From Marsupella aquatica (lineage: Eukaryota > Marchantiophyta): a stretch of DNA of 64,000 bases. The notes below the pieces were generated by a model. That model was not told the DNA's origin and searched no databases. It saw only the letters and a list, made by a program, of their open reading frames with translations. The stretch lies in assembly GCA_973895155.1 (NCBI GenBank), contig OZ316895.1, positions 7,316,001 through 7,380,000 on the forward strand. The letters are read 5' to 3'. This document shows, in pieces, positions 37,131 through 48,325 of this stretch. Position 1 is the stretch's first letter. Each line of letters starts with the position of its first letter. The translations under genes and the position numbers were made by a program.

Positions 37131-40100
37131 ATGGCTCCTGTCACGACCTGGTAAGACATCAATCAAGTCCATTTCCATGACTCCTGCAATTGTATTAAGT
37201 TTCTCTCACAAGCTGTGTCCAGAAACGGCTGTTTCTCTTGAGCTGAGCTATGGCTGCCTTCCCCTGCTTCCTGTGCATCTGTTGTCGTCCAAATCTGTCT
37301 CCGATCGCCGTTCTTCTCCATTGTCAGCGCATGTTGCATGTCTCTCAAGAGAGAACTCCTTGAACGCCGATTGGTGTCGAGGGAAACTTTTAACTCGGCC
37401 AACCTGGTCGGAATTGCCTAATGGCTGCTTGCTCTGGTCTACTTCGTTGCTCAATAGAAATTTGTTGTCCAGTGACATTCGAACTTTCCGTTGGGTCTAA
37501 TTTTTAGCTTCCATTAGACAATGACAGGAAAGAGATTTCCAGAGAGAAGAGAACTAGATCACTGACTCGATTTTTGGTTTCCACCAGTAGCTCCGCAGGT
37601 TTGTTGCTCAGGTTGCCCAGCTCGACGTGCTTTGGCTCTGTGGTTAAAAACGACGTGAAGTGCATTCAGAATGAGAGACCAATTCGAATAAAATCGCATT
37701 ATTCTCGTCGAAATGTTGGAGAAGTGAAGCAGAGCAGCCACAGAACCAAAAGAATGGTGGTGATGGCAACTCCACCTCGAGTGCAAGATTTGGCAGCCGC
37801 AACTGTCCAGACGCCAGCTTTGGTTTTTCCAGCATTCTTACCGCCAGAGGTCCGATTCCTGGAAGAGCCAGCAGCTCGAATTATGGCCTCTAAAGTGCAA
37901 CGGCTCCCTGTGCAAGTGAGTCCTCTTACGGTCAATTACGCTAGAGAAGCAAAAAACTTCACATGAAAACATAAGTACTATAGCTATACTGTTTGCTGCT
38001 GAATGTCTGTCTGGTCTGTTGATGTCTTCAACATCCGTGTTTTCCTTTCAGGATGCAGTGCTCTATGCAATGGCGTCCTGGCAAGTTTCATTTTGAGCCT
38101 TTTTTGGGCATTGACTGCAAGGACCCATGCTAAGGCAATTTCGTGATAATTGGCAGACGAGTCTCTGCCAGCAGCCCATAGGGACAAGCTGCGTGGCCCC
38201 TACAGTTCAGAGTGCTGACAAGTCACCGGTACTGCTCGTTCATGGATTTGATAGGTAAGTTTGATTTGTTTGTGTGCATCTTCGGTTCTAGGCTGCAAAA
38301 AGAGTATTAAGGATGGTATCAAATATGTCAATACAGTCCTACATAGGGGTGCTTTTCCCGCGTCAAACATTGAATATTTTAGTAAAAATGATTAATGACT
38401 CTGCACATCAGCTCATTGCTGGAGTGGCGTCGCTTATACCCCTTGCTGGAAGCAGGTGGAGTCGAGACTTGGGCTATTGACGTCCTCGGTTGGGGCTTCT
38501 CAAGCACTGGTTAGATATCGCACCCACATTTTCAAGACAGTTGCTCGAGTTGTGTTCCTCGTTGAGTCCTGATTTCACTCAGAAAAGCTTACGTAGCCAT
38601 GGTACAATTTTACAGAAGGAGTTTCGTCTTTCGATGTGGCGGCCAAGCGAGAGCATCTTTACGAGGTATATAACATATCACATGTGGGACATGTAGGTGA
38701 GCTTAAAGTAAGAGTTTTAGAGGAGGACCTAAAGAGTGTTGCTTTATAACTGAAAGAATTTGATAAGACAACTACACTCAATTGATTTTGAACATAAGGG
38801 ATGATGGCTTGATTTCAACCTTTGAACTATTGTGTTGTAATTTGCAGTTTTGGAAAACTCATGTGAAAAGACCCATGGTTCTGGTTGGAGCAAGCCTGGG
38901 TGGCTCCATAGTAATTGACTTCGCTGTAGCATATCCCGAAGCAGTACGTATTCTTGCTCTCTTTGTTTCTTGCAGTGCGTTTCTTGAAACAGTGACCGTA
39001 TATTTCTGAGCTCGGACCCTCTCAAAACAGATGGTCTGTTCATAGATTGAAAACGCATCTACTTGGATCTTGGGTGCTGTGGGGTGTTGGACCATTTTCA
39101 TGTTTTCAAAGATGATTCATTAAGTTTTGGGGGGCAAAGTTTTCTTCAGATTGAAGAACCTGACTGCTTTCATTGGATGACCCGTATAGGTGTCTAAGCT
39201 GATACTCATCGATGCTCAAGGATTTACTGAGGGCGTGGGCAATCTCGCTACTTTTCCAAAACTTTTGGCTTACGCTGGGGTGACTTACTAAACCAAGAAT
39301 GAAATCGAACATTTCGAGATGGCCTTTGTTCATGTTCTGCCACTGTCTTGTCTACCACAGTGACATTCTTGCCCACCCACTGCTCATTTCCAATCTTCGG
39401 AGTACGCACATTTAAGTTTCTATACGTTTAGAACCAGTAGGTATATTGAGGATACACATCGGTGAAGCTGAAGGGATTATGTATCGTTATCTTGAAGCGT
39501 GCTCAATGAAGTTAGAAGGATTAGATTCTCATGCCAGCTTTTTGCTTTTTCTTTTTCCTGACCAGATTGCTCTACTGAAGAGTACACCATTGCGAACATA
39601 TGCAAATTACCTGGCGTTTAGTAAAATTTCCGTGGCGCTTCTTATTGATGGGATGCGGGTGTGTTGAAATCCCAACTTTTCCTTACAGCATAGTTTGTGC
39701 GTTCAACTTGATAACTCATGCATCATTATCTGAGATTGAAACTATCCGAAGCGAACTCTCTGCCTGACCGAGTCTTTATCCGCATGAAAGTATGTCGTCT
39801 AGGAGAGCTTTACATGGAACTAGCAATTATTTTATTGAGATGTGATGGGTGACGCCCAGGTGGGGCGATTGCACACATTGGTCAACGGCTGGTCTGATGC
39901 GTCTGTAAGCTTCATGCTGAGCGGAGGCTACAATGTAGTTTCTAGTATTCCAGAGGTAAAGCAAATCTCTAGTAAAAATGGAAGCCCATCACTTTCTTCC
40001 TGATAATTTCGGATGAATGTGCATCTGTTAGCGTACATTGAAAGCTCTCTATGTTCCGTTGTGACGAATTTCAGCATATGTTTGAATAGCATTTTCCCTA

Positions 40101-40514
40101 GGCCAATACGGAACCTTGGAAAATCAGCGTTGCTTCAACAGTATTATTTGAATAAATAAAACCTGCAACAGTTTTATTTGAATCTACGAATGCTGTTAAT
40201 GTGCTGCAGATAAAACAGGAAACTTTGGTGATATGGGGGGAGAAAGACAAAATTCTCCCACCGGAGTACGCTGAGGTTGAATCTCTTTCACATTTGGCCT
40301 CTTCGATAACTGGTTAGTACATGATGTAGACACCAAGAGCTGTATGTATGGGCTGTTTAGCAATTAACCCATTGTCTCGTGAATGCAGAGATTTGAAAAG
40401 GAGATTCCCAGGGCGCGCTTACAATATGTGAAAGATTCTGGGCACATTCCTCATGTGGAGAAACCGGACATTGTTGCGGACCTGATATTGGAATTCATAG
40501 CCCCAGTTCGATAG
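37131..40514 (+). CDS. Alpha/beta hydrolase, plastid-targeted type, eleven exons
   Basis: Exons: 37131-37150, 37588-37915, 38172-38254, 38412-38509, 38616-38665, 38848-38943, 39190-39279, 39566-39658, 39860-39955, 40210-40275 and 40389-40514. They join in phase to 381 residues. The first coding exon is only 20 bases (MAPVTT). Joined to the next it gives a Ser/Arg-rich start typical of a chloroplast transit peptide. The hydrolase fold follows: HGFDS (oxyanion region), the nucleophile elbow G207-A-S209-L-G, a likely acid D331 in WGEKDKILP, and H359 in DSGHIPHVEKP. Strand and loop motifs such as TWAIDVLGWGFS and SGGYNVVS match a conserved plant family of unknown substrate (I recall At3g10840-like). 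The 38172 acceptor has an alternative three bases on. If exon 1 is wrong, translation would begin at the in-frame ATG near 37754. Confidence 0.9.
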
Positions 40515-41377
40515 CTATTTAGTTGAAATTTCAGTTCAGAAAAATTTCGTTGCAATTTTTGGACTCCTAAGTCCAATTGAACCTATTGTGGATCAGTCAC
40601 TATCCCGCCAATTTTGCAAGTAAGCTTGTCTGGAGGAAATTTTGAAGATCCATGATAGATCTTGGGTGAATGAAAAATCTCATGAGATGTTTGGCTTTTC
40701 TAGTGTATGGTTCCCTAACAGGATGTGTACGACGGTTCTAGGTCTGGTTTAGGCTTTTCGAATGTTGTTGGAGAGGATGTCCGCCCCCCACTCCGTGGGC
40801 TGCCACAACAAAGAATTAGAAGTGGCGTGACAATATTTGACGGTTGAAGTGTCAAATGTCACAAAATGTGTCAATGGAAGCGCTTTCATTTCACCGATTT
40901 TTTCCAGCACGATTATTTATGAACTTTCACCACCTCTTCCCATCCTCATAAATAATAAGCTATCGTTCTGTCATGAGCCAAATTTAAGGCCATTATGCTA
41001 AAACTCAACCAGGACTAATCAAAACACTGGACTGTACCTTGACAATATCTTCAAGGTGCTCGTCCTCGGCAAGTTGAAACAAGAGTTGATTAAGTAATTT
41101 AAAAGTTCGAGTGGCATGGCTTGGCGCCATACAGTAGCACATGAGGATGATGCGAATGTTACGTAGAATTGGAAAGTGGGCACAAAGAATTGGCTTATGT
41201 AGTCAATGGTACAGATGTGAGGACTGATATTCACTTGGCAATATGAGGATTTTGGGGTACAAAGTACAAACCATCTGCGTATCGGAAATTGCTCTGGACC
41301 AGTCAGTAGCCAAAATCCCAGCGTCTCCTGTAGCTACTGAAGTGGTGCGATACTGTGGGTCTACTCAATTTCGCATC

Positions 41378-41544
41378 TAACACGGGTGCTACTGGTGAAG
41401 GGATTGATGCGCAGGAGCATGATCTAAGCTCATCGGGTCTTTTGCCTCGCACTAATCTGCTTGGAAGGTAGCACGGATGCTACGAGGTGAGGTTGATGGG
41501 CAGGAGCATGATCTAAGGTCGTCGGGTCTTTTCCCTTGCACTAA
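41378..41544. repeat. ~77-bp duplication, two adjacent copies
   Basis: Copies at 41378-41455 and 41469-41544 share CAGGAGCATGATCTAAG, TCGGGTCTTTT and GCACTAA. They are about 85% alike and separated by 13 bases. The texture is like the 81-bp repeat a little further on, but the units are not the same. Confidence 0.85.
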
Positions 41545-41654
41545 GCTCGTCCTCGTTAGCTGCGGTGCAGCTCCATCCAAAGCGATGGTTCCATTCATGT
41601 GAGCGAAGAAGCGATAATTACTCCAAAGCCGTGTGTGGTCTTCTAGGACAACAG

Positions 41655-41815
41655 CATGGTTGTTCGAGGTTTCGTCCTCAATGTCGCCACCTTGTTGGCT
41701 CTCACTTGCTTGCCACTCGTGTCCTTGAATTTTCCCATGGTCGTTCGAGGTTTCCCCCTCAATCTCGCCACCTTGCCGGCTCTCACTTGCTTGTCACTAG
41801 TGTCCCTGATTTTTT
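41655..41815. repeat. 81-bp tandem duplication
   Basis: Head-to-tail copies start at 41655 and 41736 (CATGGTTGTTCGAGGTTT and CATGGTCGTTCGAGGTTT). Both contain TCGCCACCTTG and GGCTCTCACTTGCTTG. The unit length is a multiple of three and one frame stays open through both, but no start or splice context supports a gene. Confidence 0.88.
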
Positions 41816-43260
41816 TCTGTAAACTTTAACCCCGAGGGTCCTCTTGAGCGCGCCGACCTGATGCGTGGCAAGGGCCGCGGGTTCGGTCCGGGAAGGAATC
41901 AAGGACGCGGACATCCTGGGAGAAAGGTGGTTCTGACTTCTGCGCTATAGCGGTCCATTATTTTGTCGTCGGCCATGATGGTGCGCAATTATCCAGAGTG
42001 GGGACTGTCAAGATAATGATCACGCTCTACTTTTGAGGAGTAGAAAAGAAGGAAGAAAAGCGAGTCTAAAAAGGTACCCTGGACTCTTTCGTTGAATTCA
42101 ATGAAATCGTTCAAGGCAGAACAACTGGTAGCTTGACAAAGACAGCATTCAGAGTTCGAGCCTGGGTGGCCCAGACAAAGGCTTTCTTTCCGCAGGCAGC
42201 CCGACCTCAGCAAGGTCAATCAAGAGTGGGTTGGCAGCACGCTTGACATCATTCTGTCGTGTCAGATGCCAGCAGACGTCGTCTCAGATATGACATGCTT
42301 TAAGTGTCTCTAACAACTTTCTCCGATCGGTAAAGTCCAAGACATCAACAGAATGATGTATTTTCCAAAAACCACGAATCGGGATATTTCTAGTTGCCAG
42401 CTAGCCTCATTTCTTTGAATTTCATGTCGAGTTCCCGGTACGACCATTGAAATCAGCATCCATTCATGACTCCTCTCAAGAAGCCAAGGTGACTGACCAC
42501 CAAGTGCACACAAAACGAGGATATTGGATTTAGTTTCACAACCGAAGCTCTAGTAGGCCTCAGCGGAATGATGATAAGTCCAACCTGTTCCATGTGATGA
42601 GACAGTCTGAATTGACGAAAAGATGTTCTTGCAAAATAAAAAGAACTTTCAAATATCATATAAAAATAGTCTGACAAGGAGTAGATCTCTGGAAACTATT
42701 CCTGACAAGTCTTTATGAATGGAATTCAAAAGATTTCAAGGCAAAACCAATGTCTGACTGTTCACTGCATAAGGTTGAGCTCCGTACCGTATACTGACTT
42801 TAGGAATGGAATTCATTTGGTTTTTTCGAGGGAAAAAAAAACCAATGCGCATAAAGGTTGAGAGCTCCGTACCGTATGAAGAAGTTGAGCTCTTAATATT
42901 TTCACTAAGCAAACGCTATGCAAGAACGTTTATCCCACGAGTGAAGTATTTTGTACGCGTATTTCATAGAGTAGGCTGAGGTGGGCACAACAATCGATGC
43001 TGGGAAAATTTTGTCCCCAGTGCACGGTCCGACTAAGTTACTTACGGACTTGGCAACGTGAAAACCGGAAAACGATTGTGCAACATCAATGATTTCCTCA
43101 ACAAATTCCACTTCGTTCGTTTCCATTATGTTCCAAGGACCTTAGCCTTTCGTTTGTGCGAAACGCACTTACAATCGGCATCGTCGTCGTGTAGTTTTGC
43201 AGAGAAAATTTAAAGTTGCGCATCAAAGAACTCCGGGCTTCCGTGATTTCTGTTTGCGCC

Positions 43261-43380
43261 TTGCACTTCTTGCTCCTGCACATCGAGTTCGCGGTTTCCT
43301 TGCTCTAGCAAATCGGGCTCTCGATGTCCTTGCTCTAGCAAATCGGGCTCTCGATGTCCTTGCTCGTGCTCCTGCAATTC
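43261..43380. repeat. 30-bp tandem repeat, four copies, open in frame
   Basis: Four exactly 30-base units run from 43261 (core CTTGCTCTAGCAAATCGGGC in the middle two; the outer two are diverged). Because 30 is a multiple of three, both strands stay open. The minus strand reads a ten-residue acidic repeat like EQGHREPDLL inside an 83-codon frame starting at 43461. No domain supports it as a gene. Confidence 0.9.
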
Positions 43381-43737
43381 GAGTGAAATGTGAAGTGGTG
43401 ATTTACGATAATATATAAATTTCAAGCTACTGATAGAATGACAAGTTTTCACGTCATTCATGCCTACAAAATTACGCTCCGACTATTCCGAGTCAAAGCA
43501 GTATCATCCCCAAGTTTCCGTCCCTTTTAGACGTGAACCATATTTTCCACTGTGTTGACGCACTTCGCGAACACCTGTCATTTCCACTCGTCTAGAAGTC
43601 GCAAAAGATGAACACCAAATAATGGTCGACGTCTCAGGTCAAAGTCCAACGATGTACTGGAGTAAATTACAAACTCCTCGGCGAACAGATGTGGCCGGAC
43701 TTCTGAGCACTCAGAATACGATGCAGTAGTGGTGACT

Positions 43738-46383
43738 CTAAAAAGCATCCCGACAGAAAAGACGTACCATTTGTAAAGTTGGTTTCTCCGAGCTCGAATG
43801 ACTGAACGGGGGCGCTTCATGGCTTGAGAGATCCTCATCGCTCGAATCCGACTCTGAATCCACAACAAATTCTACCCGTCGAATGGCTTCGATCTTATCC
43901 AATACTTCAGCCATGTCAGGGCGCTTGTCAGGAATTGGCGTCACACAGGCCATAGCAGTCTGAAGAAGAGAAACCATCCCGTCCTCCCCATGCAGGTAAG
44001 TCTTCAGCTCCAGGTCAAATACCTCCCCCGTCCATTCTTCCCTCACCACTGACTGTACCCATCTTGGAAGGTCGATACCATCGCCTTCTAACGACACTGC
44101 TGGCTGACGGCCTGTGTCATCCAATAGACACGATGATTGAAAGATAATTCACTGAGTAAGTTGCCACCTACACAACTAAAAGTTGACAATCCTCAGCCTT
44201 CACGTCTATCGTGAAGTTTTGCTGTTGATTCGGTAACAACAGATTCTAGCTAGGCGAAAGCGTCATCATACAGAAATAGATACACAAATTGAGGAAGGAA
44301 AGAATGAATGAACGTCCCACTAGGAGTTCGGGTCACTTCAGTTCTGACGAGAAAGATGTGTGAATATCTCTCCCGTCCAGTGAACCCGAATATTCAAGTT
44401 ACTTGTGCTGACAAGAATTCGAACATCGTAAACATTTTCTTGCGCACCTGTCAAGAGTTCCAAGAGCAGGACACCGAAGCTGTACACATCCGCCTTGTGT
44501 GAAAGTTTTCTCGTTTGATGGTATTCTGGAGCTCGATAACCGGCCATTCGCCGGGCCGCTGCCACAGGGGTCATCAGTGGCACGAGACCGAAGTCTGCTA
44601 TCTGCACCTCGAAGTTCCTTCCAATGAGGACGTTGGACGATTTTAGGTTTCCGTGAGGGACCTTCACAGACTTGCATTCTTGGTGCAAGAACATCAAGCC
44701 TCGAGCGATACCAGCTGCAATAGCGAGCCGTGAGGGCCACTCGAGCGGGGTGCGGCCTGGACCTCGACTACCTGTTTCAGGTTGTCAAAGACCATATTAT
44801 TTAGACATTAGATGCACAACCCGAGCGATAAAGGTACTCTGGCCACAGAATAATTTTTTCACACTGAAAGATACAACAATAACAGGACAATTAATCTTAC
44901 TTTTCTCTTTCTATGAAAAGTAGAAGGAAGGCAAAATTACATCGCTCCAAACGGAATTCAATTTTGGTATACAAACTGCAGAGAACTTGAAGGATATGAA
45001 TCACTTAAATAGCAAAGCCAAAGAGTCCTACAACCAACCATGAAGCAGCGAGAACAGGCTCCCGTTAGGCATGAAATCGCAAATAACAAGCCTCTCGTCT
45101 TTCGCGAAGTAGTAGGCCCTCAGTGGTACAAGATCGCGGTGCCTTAACCTTCCCAGCATTTGCATGTGCTCATCGAACTCCTTCTTTCCCACATCTCTCA
45201 CATCTCTCACATCCTTAAGTCTCTTGACAACAACTATGTTTCCATCATCCAACACCGCCTTGTAGGCGGTTCCGAGGCTTCCTTTGCCCAGCATCTCCGC
45301 CGATGCACGTAGCAAATCTTCCAAATCATAGTCAGGATGACTGTCATCCAAGAAGGAAAGCTTCATGCTTTCAGGTTCCCCGAAAGATGTTGACATGCCG
45401 TTGTCACCATTATTCTTGCCGGAAACTTTTTCCGCCGACTGCCCCCTGATGTAGTAAATTTTGACAAAGCCAAGAATGAGGAGTACCATGGCGAGAGAAC
45501 CACCCGCAATGAGTGTGATATTAAGAGGGGTCAGCACCTTTCCAGTTGATGATGGGGTAAAAATGTGCGTATTGCTTGGGTCGGTTCTAACGTCCGCCGA
45601 TGGAGGAGTTGCTGAAAGGCATGGAGTCGCGATGGAAGGTCCACACAAGCCAACATTTCCGGCAAAAGCAGTCGGGAACCTTTGTACCAAGTCCTCCGGA
45701 ACGCCACCTATCAACGAGTTGTCGCTTAGATTAAGGAACTGAATGTCTGGAGGGAGACTTGGAATGTTTCCCTGAAACTGGTTACCGCTGAGATCCAACC
45801 TCGTAAGGTTTATTAAACCACTCAGGTCGGGGATTGGACCTGTGAGATTATTGTCTGAAAGGTCTAGCATGGCAAGCCTTTCGGGAAGCGTAGGGAAAGT
45901 ACCAGAAAATTCAGCATTCTGTGCCCAAATTTGCAATAGACCTGTGAGATTTGATAAATCGCGTGGAAGTGATCCACTGAATGAATTGTTTGGAAGAATC
46001 AAGTACCGAAGTTCGCTCAACCTGCTCAACGTATTCTCCGGAAAGGTACCCTTCAGCTGCATGTCCGGCAATTTGACGGTATCCACTCGTCCCCTATCAT
46101 TGCACAAAATTCCTAACCAAACGGGTGAGCCTAGGACTCCGCAAGGATTAGTGAAACCGTTCCACGATTGATTCAGCACCCCACTTGTATCCGCGGCCGT
46201 TTTAAATGCAATCAGACCTCCGATATCGATTTGAACGTGTTGAGAATCACAAAACCGTAACGAAGACGGAATGAAAACAGGGCACAATACCAAGAGGCAG
46301 AATCCCCAATTTATCTGCCATAGGAGATCGCTTAGCTTGTCGACGACTGTGCCTGGCACTCTTCTTGATCCGTGATTGGCCAT
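43738..46383 (-). CDS. LRR receptor-like kinase, subfamily III type, predicted pseudokinase
   Basis: Exons on the minus strand, 46383-45039, 44771-44448 and 44111-43738, join in phase to 680 residues. The order is: a hydrophobic signal segment (about 25-45); an LRRNT-like region containing WNGFTNPC; five or so leucine-rich repeats (about 100-235); a Ser/Pro/Thr linker; a transmembrane segment (about 287-310); and a kinase domain from about 360. The glycine loop GKGSLGTAYKA and lysine of VVVKRLK are present, as are DFG (508-510) and APE (529-531). The catalytic HRD is replaced by HGN (488-490). That loss is typical of LRR-III kinases, which probably signal by binding partners at the plasma membrane. 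The gene has the short intron pattern of the subfamily. The last codons are uncertain: a donor (ATG/GTACGT) at 43767 could splice over 65 bases to a terminal exon at 43702-43667. The ligand is unknown. Confidence 0.92.
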
Positions 46384-47108
46384 CGGCTTAGTCGAGAAAA
46401 TGCAAGCTGACGTTCCTTTCTCCTAAGTCGTCTGCACCAGGACCATTCTGCAAGATCCCGCTATTCGAACACCGGATGTATTCCGCATCTGTGCAGACTG
46501 ACAAAGGCCATTTCTCTGGCAAAATAATCCTCAATTGCATTATCCCTCAGTTCCGCACCGTCCCCGAGTTCGAATGAATATTGAAAGTCCGTTTCTCATC
46601 CATTATGCCATAATCTTGATAGGCCCATGCGCAACAAAATGCAGCTGCTCAGATGGCAAGAATGGGCAGCCCCGCATGAAGAAGCTGCGATAGGAGCCTA
46701 AGACGGTAACTATTCGTCTGACAGTAGCACAGTAACGTAGACAGCGATCAGCTTTGCAGCTAGCTATACGCCGGTGAAAGGTAAGAAATCGCGTAGGCCA
46801 CTCCGGAATAGTCTTTGCAAACGCACCAGCCCAAAAGTCCCTTTATAGACTAGCTCCTAAACGTCTGTACTTTCATTAAGTCATCCATGGGGTTGGTGCG
46901 TCCCAAAAGGGTCGCTCTCTTTTCCCCGAGATACTACATATTCCCTTTGTCGACAAAATTTCAATGGACAAAAATTCCGGTGGCTTCAGGCTTCAGGCTG
47001 GTCTGCAACATGTAGACCTGTGACGCTAGATGCAGCATTTGTCCGCGCAATTATGAAACCCCGCCATTCACATTTTCCGGTCAACCTAACCGTTCCAAGA
47101 ATTCCACA
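46384..47108. promoter_or_regulatory. Upstream region of the receptor kinase gene, possibly bidirectional
   Basis: This 725-base gap lies between the start of the minus-strand receptor kinase and a weak plus-strand candidate at 47109. It should carry the kinase promoter. I could not assign a TATA box with confidence. No repeat or RNA gene was seen. Confidence 0.35.
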
Positions 47109-47400
47109 ATGGACGCCCAGAATTCAAGTCAATCTTCAGCTCAAACTTTCAAATTTGTAAAAGTCGGAGTCAGCTCCCAAACTCTCCTTCAACTAATGTC
47201 GCTCTTGCTCGTTGAATTGCAGGAAGCAGGGGCCCGCCTGAACGGATTTGTACACACCGAACCGTCGTTGATGCTTCAATTACTCAATTCTCTGCATTCA
47301 GACAGTAGGTGCTGCGGCAGCTACAAATGTTGCAGCTGGAAAGTTTGTTGAATCCTCGACGGCTGCATTTATCACCAACGACATGGAGCGTCGAATCCGC
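47109..47400 (+). CDS. Possible small protein gene with a frame change
   Basis: From the ATG at 47109 the frame gives MDAQNSSQSSAQTFKFVKVG and a leucine-rich continuation up to about 47307. There the following frame takes over with equally protein-like text (VGAAAATNVAAGKFVESS, ending MERRIR and stop about 47400). The two halves overlap at CAGACAGTAGGT. Either a small intron, a one-base frameshift, or chance explains this. I do not recognise a family. The divergent position relative to the receptor kinase is of interest only if the gene is real. Confidence 0.25.
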
Positions 47401-48092
47401 TAATTTAGCATCAATTCTCCCGAATTGCATTCACTTTTTTTCCGACAACGGTGTCCCACCTCGATCTCCATCCCTCCCTGCATGAAACAAAGCGGTAGCT
47501 CCAATGCTCCATCGTGTCTGCTACACAGCTCTTCCTTTCCCGAGGAGTCCTGTCTCAACATCATGCCCAACATTCGCTTCCCCTCGAGCTCCGCATCGAT
47601 CCACAGCACACCTCGGCGGGGTTGTATTTCCCGCACCATTCATGACCGCTGTCCCCTCTGACTCGGATTTCCTCTTCTACCGCCGTTTCCAACCCAATAA
47701 TCGACCCAATCCACCATAATGCCCGAACGCAAACGATTCCTTCGTCGCTCCTCCAATATCATCACCCGCCTTTGTGAATCCTTTGTTTGCGACCGGAGAG
47801 AACATAATCTAGTCCTCCAAACCAACAATTCACTTCATCCTAAACAAGAGGCAACGTAATTGAGCGACACAGAGAGATCGGAAGCACACAGCACGAAGAG
47901 TACAGTACGAAGGGCTCCGAAAGGACACGAGAGAGATGGACTGTTCTCGAATCGTGAGGTTTTCGTCGTGAGCCTTTGGAACAAACGCTACTACTACTAT
48001 TAGTTACTCTGTCATCCGTCTTTCCGTCGGTCTTTCCGTTAACTGTTGTCCGTCCACTGGGGCGCTTGCTTCCGCGGCTCCGTCGCCGTCCG

Positions 48093-48325
48093 ATCTGCCT
48101 ACTTGTCAGTTCAAATTTTGAAAAGAGGCCGCATCACGCGCCAGAAAGGATTATCCAGAGATCCGTACCATCGGATCAGGCGCTAAGTGCAAAGGTTAAT
48201 AACTACTTTTTAAGGCCTCGGACTCCCCCTTTTCTTGTCCTCCCGACGATTTTGCACTTTTTTTAAGTGCAAAGGGGGCTCCACTAAACAACAAAAATAA
48301 TATGGAGACTCAAATTCCCCTATCA
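48093..48325. repeat. Hairpin-bearing dispersed repeat, copy 1
   Basis: The copy begins ATCTGCCTACTTGTCAGTTC. It continues with GATCCGTACCATCGGATCAG and reaches a hairpin at 48251-48273 (arms TTTGCACTT and AAGTGCAAA), followed by CTCCACTAAACAAC. Three further related copies lie at 51.8-53.5 kb. No coding capacity. It may be a non-autonomous mobile element of unknown class. Confidence 0.75.

Larger units (their letters stand above)
40515..43660. other. Interval between hydrolase and receptor kinase, rich in tandem repeats
   Basis: Besides the three repeat arrays listed separately, this interval holds only short open frames. The minus-strand frame 42905-43126 (73 codons, ATG start) is open but matches nothing I recognise. 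A plus-strand Gly/Arg-rich run starting MRGKGRGFGPGRNQGRG lies near 41860 without further exons. Confidence 0.5.

Noticed and set aside
41860-41952. Gly/Arg-rich start resembling an RGG-type exon
   Set aside because: Only about 30 codons, no following exon, and surrounded by tandem repeat DNA.
42905-43126. 73-codon minus-strand ATG frame
   Set aside because: Could be coding by appearance, but too short, with no motif and no partner exon; not enough to list as a gene.
47976-48266. 96-codon frame with a hydrophobic N-terminus
   Set aside because: It begins with TTG rather than ATG and runs into a dispersed repeat copy.
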